From JAHRVQ01 sp051278195 (GTDB taxonomy: Bacteria; Pseudomonadota; Gammaproteobacteria; Pseudomonadales; Azotimanducaceae), in contig JBNMQM010000020.1 in NCBI GenBank assembly GCA_051278195.1, forward strand, positions 1 through 64,000: 64,000 nt of DNA, read 5' to 3'. Position numbers and translations under genes: made by a program. Positions 1-8,661 of this stretch are shown piece after piece (within the stretch, counting starts at the first letter, position 1; the number at the start of each line of letters is the position of its first letter). Below the pieces are notes generated by a model. The model saw only the letters and a program-made list of their open reading frames with translations. It made no database searches and was not told the DNA's origin.

Positions 1-616
1 CATATCGAAGCGTACTTGGAATACCTCAGTACACAAAGGAACGTTGCGCCCAACACCCAAAAAATAGCCCTTAACGCGCTCGTGTTTCTTTATCAACAGT
101 TCTTAGGGCGACAGCTTGGCAAGCTAAAGTACAGCTATGCCAACAAGCCACGTCAATTACCCACCGTCTTCAACCACGCAGAAGCCCTAGGCGTTATCAA
201 GCACCTTAAGGGCGTACCGTGGCTTGCTGCGTCATTAATGTATGGCAGCGGCTTACGCGTGTCCGAGTGCGCAAGGCTGCGCATTGCGGATATCATTAGG
301 TTGGCAGTACTTGCTACCCGCCGCACAATACGCAACCGATCCTCGTTCCGGTATCGTTCGTCGGCATCATATAGGCGTGCAGTCAATTCAGCGGGCGGTT
401 AGCACGGCCATTCGGCGGGCGGGGATATTGAAGAAGTCAGGCTGTCATACGTTTCGGCACAGCTTTGCTACACGGTTGTTAGAGCAGGGGGTTGATCTAC
501 GCAATATCCAAGAGATTCTCGGCCACAACGATATTTCTACAACCCAGATTTATACCCATGTGGTTGGGTTGCATGAACGAGGCATGAAAAGTCCTATGGA
601 CGTATGCGTGCAATGA
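1..616 (+). pseudogene. Decayed integron-type integrase (IntI), partial at window edge
   Basis: A tyrosine recombinase of the integron integrase family, broken by an internal deletion. The frame is open from base 1, so its N-terminus lies outside the window. Codons 1-97 read as the core-binding domain and the first catalytic Arg box (YGSGLRVSECARLR). Near 290-300 the reading frame shifts by one, and the family sequence resumes at GWQYLLPA, followed by TDPRSGIVRRHH, the HTFRHSFATRLLE box, GHNDISTTQIYTHV with the catalytic Tyr, and the SPMD tail before the stop at 614-616. Compared with IntI1, roughly 65-70 residues between the Arg box and WQY are missing, including the catalytic Lys strand and much of the IntI-specific insert. 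It cannot make an active recombinase. No attI site or cassette array was recognised beside it. Confidence 0.85.
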
Positions 617-748
617 TTGGCGCGAGCAACGCATATTGCATCAAACCGCACCACTATCGTGATCGCGCACAGACTATCCACCATCATGAAGGCCGACCGG
701 ATTCTTGTACTCACCAAGGCAGGGCTGTCGCGCAAATTTATTGAATAA
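617..748 (+). pseudogene. 3' remnant of an ABC exporter ATPase
   Basis: Directly after the integrase stop codon, 43 codons of open frame end in TAA at 746-748. They read as the end of an ABCB/Atm1-type ATPase: ASNRTTIVIAHRLSTI, then KADRILVL and a short tail. This covers the H-loop (switch His in IAHRLST) and the last beta strands; Walker A, signature and Walker B are absent. There is no start codon or ribosome site, so it is a fragment rather than a gene. It overlaps the last codons of the convergent mutarotase gene by 11 bp. The abrupt join to the integrase suggests a deletion or a rearrangement junction at about 616. Confidence 0.7.
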
Positions 749-1679
749 TTTGAGTCAGCGTATGTTGCTCGTTGGGAGCCAAGATGACTCCCTGCGTTAT
801 CGCGGCCTCGACACATAACATGGATTGATAACCGCCATCTTGCATATCCGCCATTGCTATAGATTTCTCAATCCATGGATTCCAAACCACAATACTGTCG
901 TGCCCCTGGGATTCAACATCAATAGAAAAGCTGGCGGTACGAACCGTGAAAAGCTTCTCAAGGGTTAAATGAATATTGTCCGTTTCTTTTTGAAATCGAT
1001 AATTCTCTGGCGTAGTTATAGGGAACGAGATTTTATCAGAGGAGTCTCTATTTGAAGAGTCTCTCTTTGAAAAACTAAGTGTCTTATCAAGATAGTCGCC
1101 GCTAAGTCCATGCAACTGCGTTTGGCGAATGTCTTCGACATTGAAATAGCTATGTAGGGCACCGCCAAATTTAAACGCTTTAGCGCCAGTATTTTTGGTT
1201 GTGAGTTGAACCTCTAATTTATGGCCAATGGACACCATCAATTGCAGATCCACATCATCTTCGCCTTCAACATCAAACCCTGGATTGACTGCTGACTCAG
1301 GTTTTAACGTAATGACGGTTCCGATGTCAGAATCTACACAATCAATCAGGTGCCATTGTTGCGTACGCACATATCCATGAGCGGGTCTATCTTTAGACAG
1401 ATCAGCTTTAGACAGATCAGCCTTGGACGGCTCAGCCTTGGACGGATGTCCACCAAACCAGGGCCAACAGATAGGAATCCCTCCGCGGATAGGTTTCGTC
1501 CCATCTAAAACGGCGATCTGGCTCACCCACAAACGTTCTCGGTTATCGCTCTTAGGCTTGAAACTTAAGATGTGTCCGCCGTGCAAACTAATTTGCGCCT
1601 TCGCGAGGTCGTTGTCGATCACCAGAATGTCAACCTGGTTTGAAGCTGATTGGAGTTCGACGCTGTTACTGAGTTGCAT
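738..1679 (-). CDS. D-hexose-6-phosphate mutarotase-like protein (YeaD family)
   Basis: A 313-residue aldose-epimerase superfamily protein, expected to interconvert alpha and beta anomers of glucose-6-phosphate in the cytoplasm. Family landmarks are ISLHGGHILSF near the N-terminus, RGGIPICWPWFG at about residues 64-75, PAHGYVRTQQW with a conserved His, and FGGALHSYF followed by the C-terminal beta strands. ATG at 1679 is preferred over the in-frame GTG three bases upstream. Two in-frame 15-bp duplications decorate surface loops: one gives SKAEP/SKADL repeats before the PAHGY motif, the other gives RDSSN/RDSSD. Both add residues that the family does not need. The gene stands alone, convergent with the ABC remnant and followed upstream by the epoxide-hydrolase-like gene on the same strand. 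Confidence 0.85.
   Translation of the reverse strand: MQLSNSVELQSASNQVDILVIDNDLAKAQISLHGGHILSFKPKSDNRERLWVSQIAVLDGTKPIRGGIPICWPWFGGHPSKAEPSKADLSKADLSKDRPAHGYVRTQQWHLIDCVDSDIGTVITLKPESAVNPGFDVEGEDDVDLQLMVSIGHKLEVQLTTKNTGAKAFKFGGALHSYFNVEDIRQTQLHGLSGDYLDKTLSFSKRDSSNRDSSDKISFPITTPENYRFQKETDNIHLTLEKLFTVRTASFSIDVESQGHDSIVVWNPWIEKSIAMADMQDGGYQSMLCVEAAITQGVILAPNEQHTLTQIIQ
1042..1071. repeat. 15-bp in-frame tandem duplication
   Basis: Two copies of a 15-bp unit (1042-1056 and 1057-1071) differ at one base. They lie inside the mutarotase gene and encode a duplicated five-residue loop (RDSSN/RDSSD). Confidence 0.85.
1391..1445. repeat. 15-bp in-frame tandem repeat, about 3.7 copies
   Basis: Units at 1391-1405 and 1406-1420 are identical; 1421-1435 and 1436-1445 are diverged copies. 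On the minus strand they encode consecutive SKA(D/E)(L/P) pentapeptides in the mutarotase, in the loop just before its PAHGY motif. The length is a multiple of three, so the frame is kept. Confidence 0.9.
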
Positions 1680-1718
1680 CACACAAGCCTTCTATTTCAA
1701 ACATCAGTTTAGGACCCC

Positions 1719-2750
1719 TTAGCTCGCCTGCTCAACCAAATTCTGATTGAAAATCCATCGTGCCAGCTCACGGTTTACCGCCTGAGGTTTTTCTTGTGCC
1801 ATCCAGTGCCCGCTATCAATAATCGCCTCGGTTAAGTTTTTACATTTCTGCCGCATAGGTTCGGTGAGACGTGATGTCATCGACTCGCAGGTGGTATCAA
1901 ATCTTGCCGCAAGGAACAGCGCTGGCATTTCCAGGTTGTCATTGCCAGCCAGCTGCCGATGGAAAGCCTGATTGGCTTTATGATTCATATACCATGAGTT
2001 CGGTCCAAAGAAGCCGTTGCGGCTCAGCGCTTCAGCAAAGATATCAAGCTCGGCCTCAGTAATGACGTCGTCATCTCTCGGCACCAAGGGCGCCTCAGCA
2101 AGACCACCAAACCAGCCACCTTGTTTTCTGACCATGGCCGTACCGCTCGGCTTACCCAACCCTTCAGCGGACCCTTTGCGAAACATCGCCTGCAACATGT
2201 TACGGGGATTGGCATCCATGGGCTTTGTCGCGGCGGAAAAATTCTCTTCATAAAAGCGCATGTATTCCCATTGCCCTGCTGGGTACTCATCGATGGGATA
2301 AACATCGCGGTCAACCAAGGAGATAATGAGATCGAGACCGCATTCAAGCGTTGCATAGGGCACACACAAATTGGCCACTCCAATGCATTTTTCAGGATGG
2401 TGACCCGCCATGTTCCATGCGACAGGTGCGCCCCAGTCATGTCCAACCCAGATCGCCTTTTGTGCTTTTAGAAATTCAAGTAGCTCCAGCATGTCGGTAA
2501 CGATCTCCTGCTGGCAGTAGTCATTGTGATTGGCATAAACACTGGAGTTGCCATAACCACGCATATCTGGTGCTACTGCGCGGAAGCCCATCGCCGCGAA
2601 AAATGGCAACTGGTGACGCCAGCTAAGCGATTGCTCAGGCCAACCATGAGTAAAAATGATCAATGGCCCATCGACAGGTCCGGCCGCCCGGTAAAAGCTT
2701 GTGTGTCGATCAGAACTGAAGGTGTGTTCTGTTATTGCGCTGTTTGACAT
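1719..2750 (-). CDS. Epoxide hydrolase-like alpha/beta hydrolase
   Basis: A 343-residue alpha/beta-hydrolase with the hallmarks of soluble epoxide hydrolases. The oxyanion motif HGWPE is at residues 35-39, the nucleophile Asp105 sits in GHDWGA, and the catalytic His315 is in DSGHWMAQEKP. The RGYGNS segment follows the DMRG strand. An Asp rather than Ser nucleophile argues for epoxide opening or haloalkane-type chemistry rather than ester hydrolysis; the substrate cannot be told from sequence. There is no signal peptide, so it is cytoplasmic. It is transcribed away from the permease gene at 2854, with about 100 bp of shared upstream DNA. Confidence 0.85.
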   Translation of the reverse strand: MSNSAITEHTFSSDRHTSFYRAAGPVDGPLIIFTHGWPEQSLSWRHQLPFFAAMGFRAVAPDMRGYGNSSVYANHNDYCQQEIVTDMLELLEFLKAQKAIWVGHDWGAPVAWNMAGHHPEKCIGVANLCVPYATLECGLDLIISLVDRDVYPIDEYPAGQWEYMRFYEENFSAATKPMDANPRNMLQAMFRKGSAEGLGKPSGTAMVRKQGGWFGGLAEAPLVPRDDDVITEAELDIFAEALSRNGFFGPNSWYMNHKANQAFHRQLAGNDNLEMPALFLAARFDTTCESMTSRLTEPMRQKCKNLTEAIIDSGHWMAQEKPQAVNRELARWIFNQNLVEQAS

Positions 2751-2853
2751 CGAATGGGTACTCCAATGATTCGCTGGGCCTCACCCCACAGACAATACCG
2801 TACGAGGGTTGATATAGTTAGCCCGAAGCGAAAGGTGAAAAGGCAAAGAAACA

Positions 2854-4221
2854 ATGAGCGAAGCTGTTGTGTTCCAAAAAGTTCTCGCGCGCCGCGAGGT
2901 CCTCGCACTGTCATTTGGCGCCATGATCGGTTGGAGCTGGGTTTTGCTCACGGGGGAATGGGTTGAGCGCGCAGGATGGGCCGGCGCTGTCACCGCCTTT
3001 GTGATTGGTGGCATAGCGGTCATATTTATCTCACTGACCTATGCCGAACTCGCATCGGCGATGCCCAAAGCCGGCGGTGAGCATATCTATACGCACCGAG
3101 CCTTTGGACCCGGCTTGTCATTCGTCTGCACCTGGGCGCTGGTGATGGCTTATGTCACTGTACCCGTTTTCGAGTCGGTAGCCCTGCCCACCGCACTGGA
3201 ATATTTGTTCCCCGACATTCGTGCGATCAAACTCTGGGATGTTGCCGGTTCACCGGTGTATCTATCACTGGTTGCCATTGGGATTGCCGGCGCAATCATC
3301 ATGAGCCTAGTCAATCTTGTTGGCATTAAGTTCGCTGCGGTGGTTCAGACCATCATCACCGTCTTATTCTTTCTCGTTGGTCTAAGCTTTCTTGGCGCGA
3401 CTGGCGTCAACGGCAACGCCGACAATGTTGGTCCGCTATTTACAGCTGGCGCGGCAGGCACCATGTCTGTATTGATCATGGTGCCTGCACTGCTGGTCGG
3501 TTTCGATGTGATTCCGCAGTCCGCAGAGGAGATCAACATACCGCCTGAGATGATCGGCAAATTACTCGTCGTCTCAGTGGTACTGGCCGTGTTGTGGTAC
3601 ATCCTGATCACAACTGCAGTAGCCTTCGCGCTCGATACAACCGCCAGGCAAAATGCATCAATCGCCACACCCGATGCCAATGCTGCCGTGTGGCAATCCA
3701 CTGCCGCAGGAAAACTGATGTTGATCGCCGGTATTGGCGGCCTGCTAACCAGCTGGAACGCGTTTATCCTTGGCGGCAGCCGAGTGATCTACGCGCTGGC
3801 AAAATCCGCCATGCTGCCCGCTGTTTTTGCAAAGCTACACGCAAAATACCAAACTCCCTGGGCGGCCATTCTGCTGATTGCAGTATTAAGTATCATCGCC
3901 CCATTTTTTGGTCGCACGATACTGATATGGATTATTAATGCCGGTAGCTTCGCCGTTGTGATTGCCTACGGGATGGTGGCTGCCGCCTTTATCAAATTAC
4001 GTATCACTGACCCTGACCTACCACGACCATTCAAAGTGCGTTTTGGCATGCCAGTTGGCATCACTGCTGTACTGATGTCACTTGGACTATTCGTGATCTA
4101 TTTACCGGGCAGCCCATCAGCACTTTTATGGCCCTATGAATGGGCGATGGTCATAGGCTGGATCTTGCTCGGCGGAATTTTTTACCTGTTACGGCCAAAA
4201 AGCTCGAACGCTGAAAATTAA
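2854..4221 (+). CDS. APC-superfamily amino-acid permease
   Basis: A 455-residue inner-membrane transporter of the amino acid-polyamine-organocation superfamily with about 12 hydrophobic segments. The first helix carries the unwound substrate-binding motif (SFGAMIGWSWV, about residues 20-30), and helix 3 region shows PKAGGEHIYTHRAFG, typical of the family. The later helix GGLLTSWNAFILGGSR fits helix 8. It probably imports an amino acid or amine by proton symport; the substrate is not predictable. An A/G-rich leader precedes the ATG. The gene ends 36 bp before an ABC transporter operon on the same strand, so read-through is possible. Confidence 0.85.
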   Translation: MSEAVVFQKVLARREVLALSFGAMIGWSWVLLTGEWVERAGWAGAVTAFVIGGIAVIFISLTYAELASAMPKAGGEHIYTHRAFGPGLSFVCTWALVMAYVTVPVFESVALPTALEYLFPDIRAIKLWDVAGSPVYLSLVAIGIAGAIIMSLVNLVGIKFAAVVQTIITVLFFLVGLSFLGATGVNGNADNVGPLFTAGAAGTMSVLIMVPALLVGFDVIPQSAEEINIPPEMIGKLLVVSVVLAVLWYILITTAVAFALDTTARQNASIATPDANAAVWQSTAAGKLMLIAGIGGLLTSWNAFILGGSRVIYALAKSAMLPAVFAKLHAKYQTPWAAILLIAVLSIIAPFFGRTILIWIINAGSFAVVIAYGMVAAAFIKLRITDPDLPRPFKVRFGMPVGITAVLMSLGLFVIYLPGSPSALLWPYEWAMVIGWILLGGIFYLLRPKSSNAEN

Positions 4222-4257
4222 TGCCTATTCACGCAAAGCATCGATAGACTCCACATC

Positions 4258-4938
4258 ATGCTAGAACTTATTAATATTCGTAAATCCTTTGCCCAACCCG
4301 ACGGCGATGTCCATGTCTTGAACGGGGTTGATTTCAACCTCCTTGCAGGACAGTCAGCCGCACTGCTCGGAGAAAGCGGCTGCGGTAAAAGTACCCTGCT
4401 GCACCTAGTTGCAGGCTTAGACAAGCCAGATTCCGGCACCCTGTTATTTGACGGCCAATCGACCGCTGACTTTACCGATACAAACTGGAACCACCTGCGG
4501 CGCACACAACTCAGCCTGGTGTTTCAACAATTTCATATCGTTCCAACCCTGACGGTTGCAGACAACATCCAATTGCATGCGCGGCTTGCTGGTAGGGTTG
4601 ATATCGCGTTTCGAGATCAACTCATTGAGCGGTTAGGACTTGGCGGGCTTGGCAATCGCCTACCCCATCAACTGTCGGGTGGACAACAACAGCGGGTTGC
4701 CATCGCTCGCGCACTACTGCATCGACCTAAGCTGGTACTCGCTGATGAGCCAACCGGCAACCTCGATGAAACCACCAGCCAAAATGTGATTGCACTGTTG
4801 ACTGAACTGACGCGGGAAACGGGCAGCAGCCTGCTGATGGTCACCCACAGCCATGAGATGGCTCGCCACCTCGACAGCCAATGGCAATTGCATGACGGTT
4901 CGCTATCGCCAGCAGGCCAAACCCAGGACCTAAAATGA
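4258..4938 (+). CDS. ABC transporter ATPase (LolD/MacB/AttE type)
   Basis: A 226-residue ATP-binding subunit. Walker A is GESGCGKST (residues 38-46), the signature LSGGQ is at 139-143, and Walker B LVLADEP is at 159-165, followed by the D-loop TGNLDE and an H-loop His in MVTHSHEMA. This subgroup powers mechanotransmission-type exporters that act on lipoproteins, peptides or drugs from the periplasmic face rather than moving a substrate through the membrane. It overlaps the start of the permease gene by four bases (ATGA), so the two are translationally coupled. Together with the next two genes it forms a three-gene operon. Confidence 0.92.
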   Translation: MLELINIRKSFAQPDGDVHVLNGVDFNLLAGQSAALLGESGCGKSTLLHLVAGLDKPDSGTLLFDGQSTADFTDTNWNHLRRTQLSLVFQQFHIVPTLTVADNIQLHARLAGRVDIAFRDQLIERLGLGGLGNRLPHQLSGGQQQRVAIARALLHRPKLVLADEPTGNLDETTSQNVIALLTELTRETGSSLLMVTHSHEMARHLDSQWQLHDGSLSPAGQTQDLK

Positions 4939-7493
4939 TCGCCAACAGCAATGTTTGGCAGCAGTTCGTCTGGGTCCTCACCACCCTGCTCAGTCATTAT
5001 CGTCGTCATCCCGGTCAGACTGTATTTATGGCCATCGGTTTAATGACCGGCGTCGCCTTATGGTCAGCGGTACAATTGATTAACGATCAAGCTCGCGCGA
5101 GTTACGCGGATGCCGATCAACTGTTAGGTGCACAAGCCGGTTTCTGGATTCGCGCCGAAGACGGCAAAGCCGAGGGCGTGTCCGTTGCCGACTATATTGC
5201 ACTGCGCCGCGCTGGCTTCGATGAAATCTACCCGGTCATTGAATCGCGCATCGCCACGGCTGACGGTCAGCTTGTCACTATCATCGCAACCGATTTGCTG
5301 GCGCTGCCAATTAACGCCTTAGGGGGAACAAGCGGAACCAATACCCCGTTTGCTGACGATCTGTTTAGCGGCAGGCAGTGGCTACCCCTGATACAACCAA
5401 CCTACGAGGCCTGGTACCCGCAAAGCCTTGCCAACCAGTTAGGCGTGGCCGAGGGCGATCAACTGCTATTGTCCAGTTCAAAAAAATTACCCCCCGCTTC
5501 TATTCAGGCACGGGAGCAGCAGGGGCTGAGAATATTTATGGATGTTGGCGCCGCACTCTCGGTACTCGAACGCTCAACATTTAGCTATTTGGCCGTCACC
5601 CAACTTGACCTCGAGCGCCGCCAGTTGCTCGAACAACAACTGCCGGAGTCGCTAAACCTGGTTGAAAATCAGCAGGCACTGGACCTGTCGCAATTAACCG
5701 CAAGCCTGCACACACAACTGACCGCAATGGGCTTGCTATCGTTTGCAGTTGGGCTTTTTATTGTTTTTAACTCGGTTCGATTTTCTCTCCTTGTTCGCCA
5801 GGGTACATTCACAACACTGCGCGAATTGGGCGTCAGCACTCAGATTCTCGGCTTCGCTATAGTCATCGAAACCTTACTCTGGAGCGTATTTGGCACAGTC
5901 GCCGGTATCGGGGCCGGTTACCTCCTGAGCGGATTGTTACTGCCAACGATGGCGGTCAGTCTACAAATGCTCTTTGGCGCTATTGTCGCGGCGGAAATCG
6001 GCCTTAGTTTGACGCAGATGCTGACGGCCTGGGCGCTGACACTTGGGGGGCTTGCGTTAGCCCTGGCGGCACCGATGTGGACCCGAGCCAGAATGAGCGT
6101 GCTGGCCAGTCGCTCGCCGTCAGAGTGGTGGCGCGTGGATGAACGCGCACGCTGGCAACTCGCCGCTGCTGCCATCGTGCTGATGGCTGGCGCCGCAGTA
6201 ATGTTCCCCGTCATGGATAGCGTCACGGATGGGTTTGTTGTTTTGGCACTTATCCTCTTTGCCGGTGCCTTCTTGTTACCCACGACTTTGCACCTCTCTA
6301 TTTTGCTCGTGCTTAAAGTCCTGCCGTCGTCAAGCTGGCAGGCAAGGTGGGCGGTCAGTGATGCATTTTCACAATTGCCGCAACTGCGCATTGCGCTAAT
6401 GGCATTGCTGTTGACGCTGACGGCCAATATTGGGGTTAGCACGCTCGTCGATTCTTTTCGAACCGCCCTGTCGGACTGGCTGGAGGTTCGCATGTCAGCC
6501 GATCTTTACGTCCGCAGCGATTCCCTGGATATCGATGAGCTTCACAGTAAGAACAGTACTATTAGTATTAATGGTGAGCCGTCATGGTTAATCGATAGCC
6601 ATCTGCGCAGCGGCGTCTCGATACGTTGGCAGAACCGACCATCGCGTATAGAAGGTCTGGATATCAGCGCACCGGATTCACAGGCGATTTTATTGGCCGA
6701 CCAGATACCCAACGGACTCATGGAGTGGCAACAAGGCAGCAGTGATTCCGTACAACCGATTCTTGCCAACGAGCAGGTGCATTATCTCGCCCGAGTTGAA
6801 CTGGACGAGGTGATCACACTGAACACACCCAACGGACCAATGATGTTTCGGGTTGTTGGTTTCTTCCATGACTACGGCTCAGCCTATTTTCGCTTCTATT
6901 TACCTAATAGGATATTTGAGTCGACGTGGCCATCTGCAAGCACAGAAGGCATCGCGTTGTGGATTCGCGGCAACGACTTTGCCGCCGCTGAGCAAGCATT
7001 GATCAACTCGGGTGCTGAACCCGGCGACTGGGTGAGTCAACGTGACATCAAACGCATTTCGCTCGCCATATTCGACCGCACTTTCGCGATCACCGCGGCA
7101 CTAAACGGGCTGACCTTACTCGTAGCCGGGATAGCACTGCTGGCGGCCCTGCTCGCCATCCATCAACAACGCTTACCGGAATACGCCCACTGGCGCTCGC
7201 TTGGCATGCATTTTTCTGAGTGGTTTCGACTGGTGGCCGTGCCTTTGTTAATTCTTGTGACCGTCACAGGAATGCTCGCGCTACCGCTCGGCTGGATATT
7301 GTCCTGGATGCTTATCCATGAATTGAACGTCACGGCGTTTGGCTGGACGATGCCGATGTTGTGGTCATGGCCGCCAGTCCTACAGCTAGCAGCGGTAACA
7401 TTTAGCGTCGTTTTACTGGCCCTCGGCGTCGCTGCGCTACGAGTACGCGCGACCCTGCCGACGGCAATCAAACAACTCGCGAGTAACAGCTGA
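4935..7493 (+). CDS. FtsX-like ABC permease, two permease domains in one chain
   Basis: An 852-residue permease with the layout TM1, large periplasmic domain, three TMs (about residues 260-385), a second TM pair around 410-460, another periplasmic domain (about 520-700) and three C-terminal TMs. That is two FtsX/MacB-type halves in tandem, as in LolC plus LolE or AttF plus AttG joined in one chain. The N-terminal TM segment follows HPGQTVFMAIGLMTG. Coupling to the ATPase upstream (ATGA) and the AttH-like protein downstream (TGATG) indicates one complex. The likely role is extraction or expulsion of a lipid-linked or peptide substrate at the inner-membrane surface. Confidence 0.85.
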   Translation: MIANSNVWQQFVWVLTTLLSHYRRHPGQTVFMAIGLMTGVALWSAVQLINDQARASYADADQLLGAQAGFWIRAEDGKAEGVSVADYIALRRAGFDEIYPVIESRIATADGQLVTIIATDLLALPINALGGTSGTNTPFADDLFSGRQWLPLIQPTYEAWYPQSLANQLGVAEGDQLLLSSSKKLPPASIQAREQQGLRIFMDVGAALSVLERSTFSYLAVTQLDLERRQLLEQQLPESLNLVENQQALDLSQLTASLHTQLTAMGLLSFAVGLFIVFNSVRFSLLVRQGTFTTLRELGVSTQILGFAIVIETLLWSVFGTVAGIGAGYLLSGLLLPTMAVSLQMLFGAIVAAEIGLSLTQMLTAWALTLGGLALALAAPMWTRARMSVLASRSPSEWWRVDERARWQLAAAAIVLMAGAAVMFPVMDSVTDGFVVLALILFAGAFLLPTTLHLSILLVLKVLPSSSWQARWAVSDAFSQLPQLRIALMALLLTLTANIGVSTLVDSFRTALSDWLEVRMSADLYVRSDSLDIDELHSKNSTISINGEPSWLIDSHLRSGVSIRWQNRPSRIEGLDISAPDSQAILLADQIPNGLMEWQQGSSDSVQPILANEQVHYLARVELDEVITLNTPNGPMMFRVVGFFHDYGSAYFRFYLPNRIFESTWPSASTEGIALWIRGNDFAAAEQALINSGAEPGDWVSQRDIKRISLAIFDRTFAITAALNGLTLLVAGIALLAALLAIHQQRLPEYAHWRSLGMHFSEWFRLVAVPLLILVTVTGMLALPLGWILSWMLIHELNVTAFGWTMPMLWSWPPVLQLAAVTFSVVLLALGVAALRVRATLPTAIKQLASNS

Positions 7494-8617
7494 TGGACTT
7501 CGTTCCCACAAGCAAAAGTAGCACTAAGGGTAATACTAAGACTCAAAGAGCCCTGTGGTTTTTACTCATGGTCTGCTACGGGTCCTGGGCTTATGCCGAC
7601 GACTCCTACCAGCTGTTGCGCAGTGACCCAACGGGTTACGCTGAGGTCAAACCCAACCGCGAATGGCGCTTCCCAGAGGATCACCAGCCACATGAGGAGT
7701 TTCGCATCGAATGGTGGTACCTCACTGCGAACCTTAACGACGAAGCGGGTAATCAATACGGCATACACTGGACGCTGTTCCGCCAGGCAATGGACTCTGA
7801 AGCCAATCCAGGCGGCTGGTCGAGCAATCAGATATGGATGGCACACGGCGCCATTAGCACGCCCACAGAGCACGTCTACAAAGAACGCTTTGCGCGCGGT
7901 GGCATTGGCCAGGCAGGCGTAGAACTAAACCCTGAGGGCAAGTTTGAAGCCTGGCTTGACGACTGGACGTGGCGCGGCAACAGTGCCTCACCTTTTCCCG
8001 GGACGCTGGATTTTGAAGTCGACGATTACAAGGTCTCGCTAGCCCTGAACGCAAGCACCCCGTGGGTCTTACAAGGCAAGTCCGGCTTCAGCCAAAAATC
8101 ATCCATGGGCCAAGCAAGCTACTATTACAGCCAGCCACATATTGACATCAGCGCTGAGTTAACCCGTGACAATGTGCCAATAAAGCTAACGGGCAAAGGA
8201 TGGCTCGATCGAGAGTGGAGTTCGCAGCCGCTCGCGCCAGATCAAACTGGTTGGGACTGGCTATCGATTCATCTTGACGATGGTCATGCGCTGATGATCT
8301 TTCGCTTGCGGCAGACAAACGGTGATGACTGGTTCAGTGGCAGCTGGATTAATCCTGATGGTGTTTCAGAGACACTTGGAGCGGATGATATTCGCTTTGA
8401 AGAGATTAAACGCTCTAGTGTTTCGGTGTCTGAAGGACAGTCACGCGAGATGCCCTTACACTGGCGAATTGAATTGCCTGCCAAAAACCTGGCCTGGGAA
8501 GTCGCGCCGCTGTCCGCCGAACACTGGCTTAATACCGCATTTCCCTATTGGGAAGGACCAGTTGAGGTGACCGGCTCAACAACGGGCAAAGGCTTTCTGG
8601 AATTGACCGGCTATTAG
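7493..8617 (+). CDS. AttH-like lipocalin / CrtC-type hydratase-fold protein
   Basis: A 374-residue exported protein. An N-terminal charged stretch is followed by a hydrophobic segment (ALWFLLMVCYGSWAYA), which fits a signal peptide cleaved near residue 35. The mature part has the AttH/carotenoid-1,2-hydratase fold markers: EEFRIEWWYLTANL, HWTLFRQ, MAHGAIS, GQASYYYSQPHI and GWLDREWSSQ. Such proteins have two lipocalin-like barrels and in att-type operons accompany an ABC transporter of the LolCDE class. The start codon overlaps the permease stop (TGATG), so it is part of the same operon. It probably binds or modifies the transported lipid or peptide in the periplasm; enzymatic activity is unproven. 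Confidence 0.85.
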   Translation: MDFVPTSKSSTKGNTKTQRALWFLLMVCYGSWAYADDSYQLLRSDPTGYAEVKPNREWRFPEDHQPHEEFRIEWWYLTANLNDEAGNQYGIHWTLFRQAMDSEANPGGWSSNQIWMAHGAISTPTEHVYKERFARGGIGQAGVELNPEGKFEAWLDDWTWRGNSASPFPGTLDFEVDDYKVSLALNASTPWVLQGKSGFSQKSSMGQASYYYSQPHIDISAELTRDNVPIKLTGKGWLDREWSSQPLAPDQTGWDWLSIHLDDGHALMIFRLRQTNGDDWFSGSWINPDGVSETLGADDIRFEEIKRSSVSVSEGQSREMPLHWRIELPAKNLAWEVAPLSAEHWLNTAFPYWEGPVEVTGSTTGKGFLELTGY

Positions 8618-8661
8618 TGAAACTCTTTTTAGAAGCCGACTAATTGCCGAGTAAAAGTGTG

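Noticed and set aside
5918..6493. Minus-strand frame of 191 codons inside the FtsX permease gene
   Set aside because: It lies wholly within a gene with clear domain structure; the Ser/Ala/Thr-rich translation is typical of an antisense shadow.
8618..8661. Shared terminator between the AttH-like and RND genes
   Set aside because: The 44-bp gap has a t-run but no convincing stem.
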